Shown here piece by piece: positions 16,306-23,408 of a DNA stretch of 64,000 bases. The stretch spans positions 820,001-884,000 of the forward strand of contig NZ_LS483370.1 of NCBI RefSeq assembly GCF_900475285.1, read 5' to 3'. The position numbers and the translations under genes were made by a program. Below the pieces are notes generated by a model. The model did not search any database. It saw nothing but the letters and a program-made list of their open reading frames with translations, and was not told the origin of the DNA. This DNA is from Pseudomonas taetrolens (GTDB lineage: Bacteria; Pseudomonadota; Gammaproteobacteria; Pseudomonadales; Pseudomonadaceae). How positions within the stretch are numbered: position 1 is the stretch's first letter; every line of letters starts with the position of its first letter.

Positions 16306-17472
16306 TTATAGCGGCAAGCCGGCTTTGACCCGGTACTGGTTGCGTACAGGGGTCGCATATTGCAGCACCAGATACGGACGATGCTCGACAGGGCAGGCAT
16401 CCAGGCGACGTTGCCACTCTTGCTGAGCCTTCGCCAGCTCTTCGGCCGGGAACACTTGAGCCGCCGCGGGCACCTGCAATTGCGGGTCGGCCTCGGCCCA
16501 TTGCGCATACGCCAGGTAATGAGCCGGAAACAGGCGATAGCCGCTGAGAATATGCCGGTCCATTTCGGTCGCCAGCAGTTTGCTGTCTTCGAAGGGAGCG
16601 GTGATCGGAGTCGCGAAGTTCACATGCACGCGGCCTTTGTAGCCGGTAATGCCGTTGGCGATGCTGGTGTCGTCCTCTCCGGGGGTCTTGCTGTAGGTGC
16701 CGGTGGTTGCACGGATATACAGCTCGCGCGCCTTCGCCTGATCACATGGATCGTATTCGTAGCTGATCGACACCGGTGTCAGGTTCAGTGACTGGATGAC
16801 CTCGGAGAAAGGCTCGTTTTTACGGCTCATGTGGAACATTTTGAGGATCGCTGAATCGGTACGGTCGTCACCGTCCTTGGCGCGACCTTCGGCCTGGGCA
16901 ATCCAGATCGACTGGCAATCGTTGCGAATCGAGTGATTGATATAGGCCGAGAGCAATTGATACGCCGCCAGCTTTTCACGTCGACCGGTGATGGAACGGT
17001 GCACGATAAAGCTTTTGTTTAGCCGCATCAGGTCGCTGACAAACGGCTTTTGCAGCAGGTTGTCACCGATGGCGATACGCGGTGTCGGCAGGCCTGCGTG
17101 ATACACCGCGTAGTTAACGAACGCGGGGTCCATCACGATATCGCGATGATTGGCCAGGAACAGGTAGGCGCTGCCTGACTTCAGGTGTTCGACACCGGTG
17201 TAGGTCACGCCGTCAGTGGCATGCTCGATGGTTCGGTCGACGTACACTTCGACTTTGTCCTGCAGGGTTGCGACCGACGTGACGCCCGCGAACTCCTTGC
17301 GCAGGCGATGCGATATAAGAGGTTTTAACAGCCAACCGAAAGCGCCTGCCAGGCGCGGGAAGCGAAAGTGGGTCAGGATATCTAGAAACGCCTTGTCGCT
17401 GAGCAGCCGGGCCAGCACTGCTGGGACTTCGGCGTCGTCGTAAGGTCGGATGGTATCGAATTCGCCCATCAT
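16306..17472 (-). CDS. PlsB/PlsC-like lysophospholipid acyltransferase
   Basis: A 388-residue glycerolipid acyltransferase-fold protein. The acyltransferase block starts at AYLFLANHRDIVMDPAFVNYAVYHAG (roughly residues 110-135), followed by RIAIGDNLLQKPFVSDLMRLNKSFIVHRS and the IWIAQAEGRAKDGDDRT motif that corresponds to the substrate-binding block. The usual NHX4D reads NH with five residues before the aspartate here. Upstream in-frame codons 17473-17535 lack a ribosome site, so I start at the ATG pair at 17472 behind GAGAG. It may acylate a lysophospholipid or an ornithine-lipid type acceptor; the substrate is not evident. Confidence 0.75.
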   Translation of the reverse strand: MMGEFDTIRPYDDAEVPAVLARLLSDKAFLDILTHFRFPRLAGAFGWLLKPLISHRLRKEFAGVTSVATLQDKVEVYVDRTIEHATDGVTYTGVEHLKSGSAYLFLANHRDIVMDPAFVNYAVYHAGLPTPRIAIGDNLLQKPFVSDLMRLNKSFIVHRSITGRREKLAAYQLLSAYINHSIRNDCQSIWIAQAEGRAKDGDDRTDSAILKMFHMSRKNEPFSEVIQSLNLTPVSISYEYDPCDQAKARELYIRATTGTYSKTPGEDDTSIANGITGYKGRVHVNFATPITAPFEDSKLLATEMDRHILSGYRLFPAHYLAYAQWAEADPQLQVPAAAQVFPAEELAKAQQEWQRRLDACPVEHRPYLVLQYATPVRNQYRVKAGLPL

Positions 17473-17577
17473 GCTCTCTTGTTGGAAACGGCTAGGGTAA
17501 GTACATAAGGCAGGGCAAAAAAAATAGCCCTGCAAATAGACCGGCGATTATACGCACAAGTCACTCTGGAGACCGCG

Positions 17578-17760
17578 ATGCTTGAAACCGAAGCCTATGA
17601 ATGCCCTTATTGCGGCGAGCCTGCCGAAGCGGTGCTTGATCTTTCCGGGGGGGACCAGACGTATGTTGAAGATTGCCCTGTGTGCTGCCGGCCTATTGTT
17701 TTCCATTTGCAGACTGACGGTCAGGAATGGATGCTCGATGTTCACAGTGAGAACGAGTAA
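17578..17760 (+). CDS. CPXCG motif-containing cysteine-rich protein
   Basis: A 60-residue putative zinc-ribbon protein with two CPxC knuckles, ECPYCGEPAEAV and DCPVCCRPI, spaced 26 residues apart, as in the CPXCG family. The ATG at 17578 follows GGAGACCGCG. It is 11 bases upstream of the DUF2007 gene, so the two are probably co-transcribed. Role unknown. Confidence 0.85.
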   Translation: MLETEAYECPYCGEPAEAVLDLSGGDQTYVEDCPVCCRPIVFHLQTDGQEWMLDVHSENE

Positions 17761-17771
17761 CGGGTGAGCTC

Positions 17772-18032
17772 ATGCAACGCATCTATGAACCGGAAAGCCT
17801 GATGGAAGCCGAACTGCTGCTGGGGATGCTGGCCAGCGAAGGGATCGAGGCCCGTCTTCAGGGGCGCGACCTGATCGGCGGCACCGGCGAGCTGCCTGCA
17901 TTGGGTTTGTTGGGGCTGGCAGTGGCCGATGATCAGGCCCTGTACGCCCGAGAGTTGATCGATGCGTACAATGCCGCTTCGCCGGTGGCGGGCGATGAGC
18001 CCGAGAGCTTCCCGGATGTGCTGGTCTGCTAA
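17772..18032 (+). CDS. DUF2007 domain protein
   Basis: An 86-residue protein matching the small DUF2007 fold: MQRIYEPESLMEAELLLGMLASEGIEARLQG, then LGLLGLAVADDQALYARELIDAY. The opening motif (position of an aliphatic switch between two related compact halves) is typical. A GTGAGCTC ribosome region precedes it. Often described as a putative signal-transducing or prevent-host-death-like protein, with no proven role. Confidence 0.83.
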   Translation: MQRIYEPESLMEAELLLGMLASEGIEARLQGRDLIGGTGELPALGLLGLAVADDQALYARELIDAYNAASPVAGDEPESFPDVLVC

Positions 18033-18082
18033 GACCGGCGACTGTTTTCCACTGCTGTATTAGAGAAGAGTTGTGCTGCCCC

Positions 18083-18709
18083 ATGTGTGGACGTTTTGCC
18101 CTGTTTCGCTGGAACCCTGCCTTTGCAGCCTTGCCCGGTTTTCCGGCGGACCAGCAGGCCCAGTGGAATATTTCGCCCAATGACTCGGTATTGATCCTGC
18201 GAGCAGGTGCCGAGCCTGATCAGCGCGAGCTGGCGCGGGCGCGTTGGGGTTTGACCCCGCCGTGGCTGACCGACCTCTCGCGAACACCGGCCCATGCGCG
18301 TGCTGAAACTCTGGCCGAGCAACCGATGTTTCGTGAAGCGTTTCGCCAGCGGCGTTGTCTGATCCCGGCCAATGGTTTTTATGAGTGGCGCGGCACCACA
18401 AGAAAGCGTCCTTACTGGTTGACGCCGGGTGAGGGCGCTTCGCTTTTTTTTGCCGGTATCTGGGAGGCTTATCCGGTCGAAGGGCACGTATGGTTGAGCG
18501 CTGCGGTGGTGACTCAGGCGGCGGCCAGCCAGCGCCGCCCGCTGATTCTGGATGAGGCCGGGCAGCGTGCCTGGCTTGATCCACAAACCCCTTTGCCGGT
18601 ATTGCAGGCGCTGCTGGCCAGCGCACAATTGCCGTTGCGCGAGCGACCTTTGGCCAATCTGGTCAACGATCCAAAACTCAATGCCCCCGAGTGCCTGACG
18701 CCGGGTTGA
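18083..18709 (+). CDS. SRAP/HMCES-type (YedK-like) abasic-site-binding protein, divergent
   Basis: YedK proteins crosslink their Cys2 to abasic sites in single-stranded DNA. This 208-residue homologue starts MCGRFALF (Cys2 is exposed after removal of Met) from the ATG at 18083; the ORF could extend upstream to a TTG but that would block Cys2. It keeps ARARWGLTPPW, the RRCLIPANGFYEW block with Glu101, and RRPLIL. It differs at two active-site positions: E. coli Asn75 (INARVET) is His71 here (AHARAET), and E. coli His160 (IHDRRPL) is Ser149 (ASQRRPL), with about five residues deleted before it. Whether it still crosslinks is open. It follows DUF2007 by 50 bases. Confidence 0.85.
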   Translation: MCGRFALFRWNPAFAALPGFPADQQAQWNISPNDSVLILRAGAEPDQRELARARWGLTPPWLTDLSRTPAHARAETLAEQPMFREAFRQRRCLIPANGFYEWRGTTRKRPYWLTPGEGASLFFAGIWEAYPVEGHVWLSAAVVTQAAASQRRPLILDEAGQRAWLDPQTPLPVLQALLASAQLPLRERPLANLVNDPKLNAPECLTPG

Positions 18710-18754
18710 GAGTCGGTTCTGCTACGATGCGAGTCATCTTTATGGAGGGTTTTG

Positions 18755-19576
18755 ATGGGTAAGTTATCGGTAGTTTGCGTGGTGGGCGTCGGCTTGTTGC
18801 TCGGCGGTTGCCAGTCGGTGAATACCACCAATGGTGGTGCCGTAGGCGTTGAACGCAAGCAGTACATGTTCAGCATGCTGTCGAGCCAGCAAGTCGACCA
18901 GATGTATGCGCAGTCGTACCAGCAGACAGTTGGAGAAGCCAACAGCAAAGGGGTTCTGGACAAGACCAGTACCAACGCCAAGCGCTTGCAAGCGATTGCC
19001 AAGCGGCTGATTGCCCAGGCGCCAGCGTTTCGCCCTGATTCGGCGCAATGGGATTGGGAAGTCAATTTGATCAAGAGCGACGAGCTCAATGCCAACTGCG
19101 GCCCAGGTGGCAAGATCATCTTCTACAGCGGGATCATTGATCAGCTCAAGCTGACCGACGACGAAATCGCGGCAATCATGGGGCACGAAGTTGCCCACGC
19201 CTTGCGCGAGCACAGTCGTGAGTCCATGTCCAAGGCCTATGGTATCGAGATCGCCAAGCAGGGCGCCGGTGCGTTGCTGGGGCTGGGCCAGGACAGCCTC
19301 GGCCTGGCCGATACCGTGGTCAACTACAGCCTGACCTTGCCCAACAGCCGCAGCAATGAAAACGAAGCGGATCTGATCGGTCTGGAGTTGGCGGCGCGTG
19401 CAGGCTACAACCCGAATGCGGCCATCACCTTGTGGGAGAAGATGTCCCGCCAGTCTCAGAGTGCACCGCCGGAGTTCATGAGCACTCACCCGGCTTCGGC
19501 CAGTCGGATTGCGGCTCTTGAAGCGGCGATTCCGAAGGTGATGCCGCTTTATCAGCAAGCCTCGAAAAACCGGTAG
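18755..19576 (+). CDS. M48-family metallopeptidase lipoprotein
   Basis: A 273-residue zinc peptidase anchored as a lipoprotein: MGKLSVVCVVGVGLLLGGCQSV has a lipobox with Cys19. The catalytic motif is HEVAHAL (near 145-151); the third zinc ligand is probably the glutamate in NENEADLIGLELAARAGYNP. The tail STHPASASRIAALE is typical of the LoiP/BepA-like class. It likely degrades or assists envelope proteins. The ATG at 18755 follows GGAGGG. Convergent with the GDT1 gene, separated by a REP-like palindrome. Confidence 0.88.
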   Translation: MGKLSVVCVVGVGLLLGGCQSVNTTNGGAVGVERKQYMFSMLSSQQVDQMYAQSYQQTVGEANSKGVLDKTSTNAKRLQAIAKRLIAQAPAFRPDSAQWDWEVNLIKSDELNANCGPGGKIIFYSGIIDQLKLTDDEIAAIMGHEVAHALREHSRESMSKAYGIEIAKQGAGALLGLGQDSLGLADTVVNYSLTLPNSRSNENEADLIGLELAARAGYNPNAAITLWEKMSRQSQSAPPEFMSTHPASASRIAALEAAIPKVMPLYQQASKNR

Positions 19577-19618
19577 CGGCCCGGCCACGGAGCGGGGTGA
19601 TCGGGTAATGCCCTGAAC

Positions 19619-19640
19619 CTGCAGGAGCGAGCTCCTGCAG
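19619..19640. repeat. REP-type palindrome between convergent genes
   Basis: A 22-base element with two perfect 10-bp arms (CTGCAGGAGC and GCTCCTGCAG) around GA. It contains the GGAGCGAGCTCC core of fluorescens REP units. It lies between the M48 gene and the GDT1 gene and may act as a transcript-end structure, though no T-run is present. Confidence 0.55.
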
Positions 19641-19655
19641 AAACCTGTGGTGCAG

Positions 19656-20243
19656 TTACACCCAGCCGCTGATCACCATCGCTTTGTACACGGCCACCGC
19701 CGCCAGTACGAAGAATGCCGTTGCTGCCAGGCGACGGATCAGGGTCAGCGGCAGTTTGTCTGCGGCAAAGTTACCGGCCAATACCACCGGTACGTTGGCA
19801 ATCAGCATGCCGAGAGTGGTGCCGATGATGACCAGCCACAAATCGGGATACTGCGCGGCCAGCATCACGGTTGCGACTTGGGTCTTGTCGCCGATTTCAG
19901 CAATGAAGAACGTAATCAGGGTTGTGATGAAAGGGCCGTACTTGCGTGCGGTACTGGCTTCGTCGTCGTCCATTTTGTCGGGCACCAGGGTCCACAGGGC
20001 TGTGGCGGCGAAGCTCGCTGCGAGGATCCAGTGCAGCGTGACGTCCGAAAAGAAGCTCCCGAACCAGGCGCCTACGGCACCGGCGGCCGCATGGTTGGCC
20101 AGGGTCGCAGCCACGATGCCGGCGATAATGGGCCAGGGTTTGCGAAAGCGGGCGGCGAGAATGAGTGCGAGCAGTTGCGTCTTGTCGCCGATTTCGGCCA
20201 AGGCAACGATTGCAGTAGGAACGAGCAGGGAATCGAGCATCAT
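19656..20243 (-). CDS. TMEM165/GDT1-family manganese exporter
   Basis: A 195-residue, six-helix inner-membrane protein, UPF0016/GDT1 family, thought to export Mn2+ (or Ca2+/Mn2+). It contains two copies of the signature: EIGDKTQLLALILAARF near residue 17 and EIGDKTQVATVMLAAQ near 114, each followed by a hydrophobic repeat half. Two adjacent ATG codons start it at 20243 behind the weak ribosome word GGAAA. Its 5' leader looks like a manganese riboswitch (see 20262-20475), which fits export of that metal. Convergent with the M48 peptidase gene. Confidence 0.9.
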   Translation of the reverse strand: MMLDSLLVPTAIVALAEIGDKTQLLALILAARFRKPWPIIAGIVAATLANHAAAGAVGAWFGSFFSDVTLHWILAASFAATALWTLVPDKMDDDEASTARKYGPFITTLITFFIAEIGDKTQVATVMLAAQYPDLWLVIIGTTLGMLIANVPVVLAGNFAADKLPLTLIRRLAATAFFVLAAVAVYKAMVISGWV

Positions 20244-20261
20244 CAGGTGGTTTCCAGGGGC

Positions 20262-20475
20262 GGGTCGACACGGCTATGACACGTACAGCCTTCCCGCCCC
20301 GGGTAAGGTGTTCGTGTCATAGGTCTTGTCAAACCCCGGTCCGTCTGTGCGGACACCTGGGTCGCATGCACCATGGTCTGTTGACCAAGTATGTTGACGC
20401 ATGCCGGACGAGCGTGGTGCTCGTGGGAGACTACTCCCCTAGGACGGAGCGGATTCTGCCTAGGCAAATCCGATC
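20262..20475 (-). promoter_or_regulatory. Probable yybP-ykoY manganese riboswitch
   Basis: The minus-strand leader contains AGGGGAGTAG (20431-20440), the hallmark loop of the yybP-ykoY class, preceded by a hairpin at 20451-20471. Near the gene, CTATGACACG and CGTGTCATAG (20313-20322 and 20274-20283) form a 10-bp stem enclosing CCTTACCCG and CGGGAAGG. The loop word GGGGCGGG (20293-20300) can instead pair with CCCGCCCC (20257-20264), right next to the ribosome site. The gene controlled is a GDT1-type Mn exporter, one of the known classes under this riboswitch. The exact aptamer ends are approximate. Confidence 0.75.
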
Positions 20476-20501
20476 CGGCAAGCCTTGTTTTGTAAAAAAC
20501 C

Positions 20502-21500
20502 TCAGCGGCGCTTGGCGCTGTAGATCCGGAACCCTTGCCCTTCGGCCTTGACCCTGCAAGGTCCCAGGTGTTCTTCGATCAGTGGCTGGTAGCGCAGGAA
20601 GCTGTTAGCCACAAGGCGCAGTTCGCCACCTGATTTAAGATGTTTGACTGCTTTTTGCAGCAAGTTTTCGGTGGCGTGGTAATCGGTGTGAACGCCGACA
20701 TGGAACGGCGGATTGCTCAGGATCGTGTTCAAACCCATGGGTGCGGCATCGATACCGTCGCCCGTAATCACTTCGGCCTCGAGGCCGTTGGCGGCGAGGG
20801 TCAGGCGACTGCTGGCAGTGGCGAAGGCATCCACATCGAGCAGCGTGACGTTGTTATGCGGGTAGCGACGTTTGACTGCCGCGCCGAGGACGCCTGCACC
20901 GCAACCAAAATCCAGCACATGGCCGCTGGGCAGTTTGTCCAGATGTTCGAGCAGCAAGGCACTGCCGCGATCCAGGCGGCCGTGGCTGAAGACGCCGGGC
21001 AGGCTGACGACCTTGAGCGGGCCTTCGGCCAGCGCCAGCTCGTAATGCTGGGCGAGGTCCGCGAGTATCGGAGCCGCCGGGGCATTGACGACCGTGGTTT
21101 GCCACAACTGGCAATGCCGTGCGCTGTCGAGCTTGCGTGGCTTGCCGAACGGTACCAATTGCTTGGATGCACCTTCGATGCCGCCCTTTTTCTCGCCGAC
21201 CAAAAATACGTCCGCGCCGGGCAGGTGAGCCGCCACGGCTTTGAGGACGTAATCCGTCAGTTCCTTGGACTTGGGTAAAAACACCACGGCGGTGTCGAAT
21301 CCGCGCTCGGGTACCTCTACGCCGAAATGCACGCGTCCGGGAAAGCGTGTATCCAGCGTTGCCTGATCGCCGGCGTGCCAGCACCAGCCATGTGCGTTAG
21401 GCAATTCACCCAACAGTTCGTCCGCTGGCAAACCTACCAGCAGCAACGAGCCCTGAAAGTATTCAGGCTGGCGAAGCAGTACTTCACTGCGCGGATCCAT
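20502..21500 (-). CDS. rsmC: 16S rRNA m2G1207 methyltransferase RsmC
   Basis: SAM-dependent methyltransferase of 332 residues that modifies G1207 of 16S rRNA. The N-terminal half (to about 160) is the catalytically inactive RsmC-type duplicate. The C-terminal half has the SAM motif [20 protein letters not shown] near 195-215, [20 protein letters not shown], and the catalytic NPPFHVG near 260. The ATG at 21500 follows TGAGGAGC. The terminal ORF extension upstream has no ribosome site. It is 31 bases from the next gene upstream, which has the same direction. Confidence 0.86.
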   Translation of the reverse strand: MDPRSEVLLRQPEYFQGSLLLVGLPADELLGELPNAHGWCWHAGDQATLDTRFPGRVHFGVEVPERGFDTAVVFLPKSKELTDYVLKAVAAHLPGADVFLVGEKKGGIEGASKQLVPFGKPRKLDSARHCQLWQTTVVNAPAAPILADLAQHYELALAEGPLKVVSLPGVFSHGRLDRGSALLLEHLDKLPSGHVLDFGCGAGVLGAAVKRRYPHNNVTLLDVDAFATASSRLTLAANGLEAEVITGDGIDAAPMGLNTILSNPPFHVGVHTDYHATENLLQKAVKHLKSGGELRLVANSFLRYQPLIEEHLGPCRVKAEGQGFRIYSAKRR

Positions 21501-21531
21501 AATCTGCTCCTCAAAAAAGGGGCGCAGTCTA

Positions 21532-22497
21532 TCAACTGACGACCCGCAGCGCTGTACCGTTGAAGAATGCGCTGGCGTTTTCACTGAGTTGGGTGACGAT
21601 CCGCTGGCGCGCCTCGCGGCTGCCCCAGGCGCTGTGCGGGGTAATGATCAGGCGCGGAATGTCTGCCGCCAGCAGCGGGTTGCCGTCACGTGGTGGTTCT
21701 ATGGTCAGTACGTCGGTCGCCGCCCCGCCCAAATGACCGCTGCGCAAGGCATCGGCCAGCGCCTGCTCATCGATTATCCCGCCCCGAGCGGTGTTGACCA
21801 CAAAGGTTCCGGGTTTGAGCAGCGCCAACTCGCGGGCGCCGATAAAGTTTCGCGTGTGTTCATTGAGCGGGCAGTGAAAGGTCAGGGCATCGACGCGTGG
21901 CAGCAGTTCGTCCAGAGGCAGGCGATCGGCGCGGGCCGGGCGCCCCGGGATTTGCCCGACCAACACGCGCATGCCGAACGCTTCAGCCAGCTTGGCCACC
22001 GCGCTGCCCAGCTCTCCGTGGCCGAACAGGCCCAGGGTTTTGCCTTCCAGCTCCACAATCGGGTAGTCCAGCAGGCAGAACTGCTTGGCCTTTTGCCATT
22101 CGCCTGCGGTTACGGCTTTTTGGTAGTCGATCAGGCGTGTGGCCAGCGCGAGCAATAGCATCAAGGTGTGCTGGGCTACCGAAGGCGTGCCATAACCCTG
22201 GCAATTGGTGACGGTAATCCCTTGGGCGCGGGCAGCCTCGAGGTCGACATTATTGGTGCCGGTGGCGGCTATCAGGATCAGCTTCAGGTCAGGACAGGCG
22301 GCAAGGGTCTCGGCATTCAGCAGGATTTTATTGCTGATGGCTACGCGAGCGCCCTGCAGGCGCTCGACCACTTGATCCGCAGAGGTGGTGTCCCACAGCT
22401 GCAACTCGCCAAAGCAGTGACGCAGAGGGGTGAGGTCAAGATCGCCGAGGTCCAGGGAAGAGTGGTCGAGGAACACGGCGCGGTGAGTGTTAATCAT
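21532..22497 (-). CDS. D-2-hydroxyacid dehydrogenase (HprA/glycerate dehydrogenase type)
   Basis: NAD(P)-dependent oxidoreductase of 321 residues for small 2-keto acids, probably hydroxypyruvate or glyoxylate. Seen: [25 protein letters not shown] nucleotide fold around 150, catalytic Arg in [15 protein letters not shown] near 240, Glu in [15 protein letters not shown] and His in [10 protein letters not shown] near 290. The ATG at 22497 follows AAAGGTAC; the 23-residue upstream extension has no support. Probably co-transcribed with rsmC. Family members are hard to separate by sequence reading, so no gene symbol is assigned. Confidence 0.82.
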   Translation of the reverse strand: MINTHRAVFLDHSSLDLGDLDLTPLRHCFGELQLWDTTSADQVVERLQGARVAISNKILLNAETLAACPDLKLILIAATGTNNVDLEAARAQGITVTNCQGYGTPSVAQHTLMLLLALATRLIDYQKAVTAGEWQKAKQFCLLDYPIVELEGKTLGLFGHGELGSAVAKLAEAFGMRVLVGQIPGRPARADRLPLDELLPRVDALTFHCPLNEHTRNFIGARELALLKPGTFVVNTARGGIIDEQALADALRSGHLGGAATDVLTIEPPRDGNPLLAADIPRLIITPHSAWGSREARQRIVTQLSENASAFFNGTALRVVS

Positions 22498-22577
22498 CAA
22501 CTGTACCTTTTGTGCTGTCGAGTGAAGGCGTAATGTGGCGAGCCTAACAGAAGAAACAATTTGCAATGGAGTCGCGC

Positions 22578-23207
22578 ATGTACTGGACTGAATTTTTGAC
22601 TGTTGCCCTGATTCACTTGTTGGCGGTGGCCAGCCCCGGGCCGGATTTCGCTGTGGTGGTACGTGAAAGCGTGACCCACGGACGACGCGCCGGCCTGTTT
22701 ACGGCGTTCGGTGTCGGCACGGCGATTTTCGTCCATGTCGGTTATTCGCTACTGGGTATCGGGATCATCGTGTCGCAGTCCATTGTGCTGTTCAACGCCC
22801 TTAAATGGCTGGCGGCGGCTTACCTGTTGTACATCGGCTACAAGGCCCTGCGTGCCAAGCCGGCTGATCCGGCCGCCCTGGCGGCGGCGTTGCCAGTGGG
22901 CGAGCGCACGGCGCGCGGAGCGTTCACCTCGGGCTTTGTGACCAATGGCTTGAACCCCAAGGCAACGCTGTTTTTCTTGTCGCTGTTCACTGTGGTGATC
23001 AACCCGCACACGCCGCTGTCGATTCAGGCCGGCTATGGGGTGTATCTTGCGGTCGCGACCGGGCTGTGGTTTTGCATGGTGGCCGTGCTGTTCAGTCACC
23101 AGCGTGTTCGTACAGGCTTTGCGCGCATGGGGCACTGGTTTGATCGCACCATGGGCGCGGTGCTGGTGGCGCTGGGCGTAAAGCTGGCCTTTACCGAAAT
23201 GCACTGA
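22578..23207 (+). CDS. LysE/RhtB-family amino-acid exporter
   Basis: Inner-membrane exporter of 209 residues with about six hydrophobic helices. The family motif ASPGPDFAVVVRESVTHGRRAG lies near residue 18, and GFVTNGLNPKATLFFLSLF near 120. I chose the ATG at 22578 (MYWTEFL), which has GGAG 8 bases upstream, over the ATG at 22566, which has a poor site. Its start is divergent from the hydroxyacid dehydrogenase across 80 bases. Substrate (lysine, threonine, homoserine lactone type) cannot be set from sequence. Confidence 0.85.
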   Translation: MYWTEFLTVALIHLLAVASPGPDFAVVVRESVTHGRRAGLFTAFGVGTAIFVHVGYSLLGIGIIVSQSIVLFNALKWLAAAYLLYIGYKALRAKPADPAALAAALPVGERTARGAFTSGFVTNGLNPKATLFFLSLFTVVINPHTPLSIQAGYGVYLAVATGLWFCMVAVLFSHQRVRTGFARMGHWFDRTMGAVLVALGVKLAFTEMH

Positions 23208-23239
23208 CGGGAGAGCGGTAGATACTCTGTTGTCAGTCA

Positions 23240-23345
23240 AGCCTCGGCAGCGCAGCCGGACGAGGCCTCGTTCTACTCGTCCGCGGCTACAAATTACGCG
23301 CTGCATCATCTGTAGCCGCTGCCTTGGGTCGCGGCTACAAGCCTT
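23240..23345. repeat. Repeated GCGGCTACA/TGTAGCCGC element
   Basis: GCGGCTACA at 23283-23291, TGTAGCCGC at 23311-23319 and GCGGCTACA again at 23331-23339 give two mutually exclusive 9-bp hairpins. GGACGAG at 23258-23264 pairs with CTCGTCC at 23276-23282. The TGTAGCCGCTGCC word is a frequent interspersed repeat in P. fluorescens genomes. It lies in the 201-base gap before the DUF1302 gene. Confidence 0.6.
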
Positions 23346-23408
23346 GTCAAATTCTGTTTTTCCTTCATCCTTGCGGGCTTATTGCAGCGTGCCCACGGAG
23401 ATGTATCG

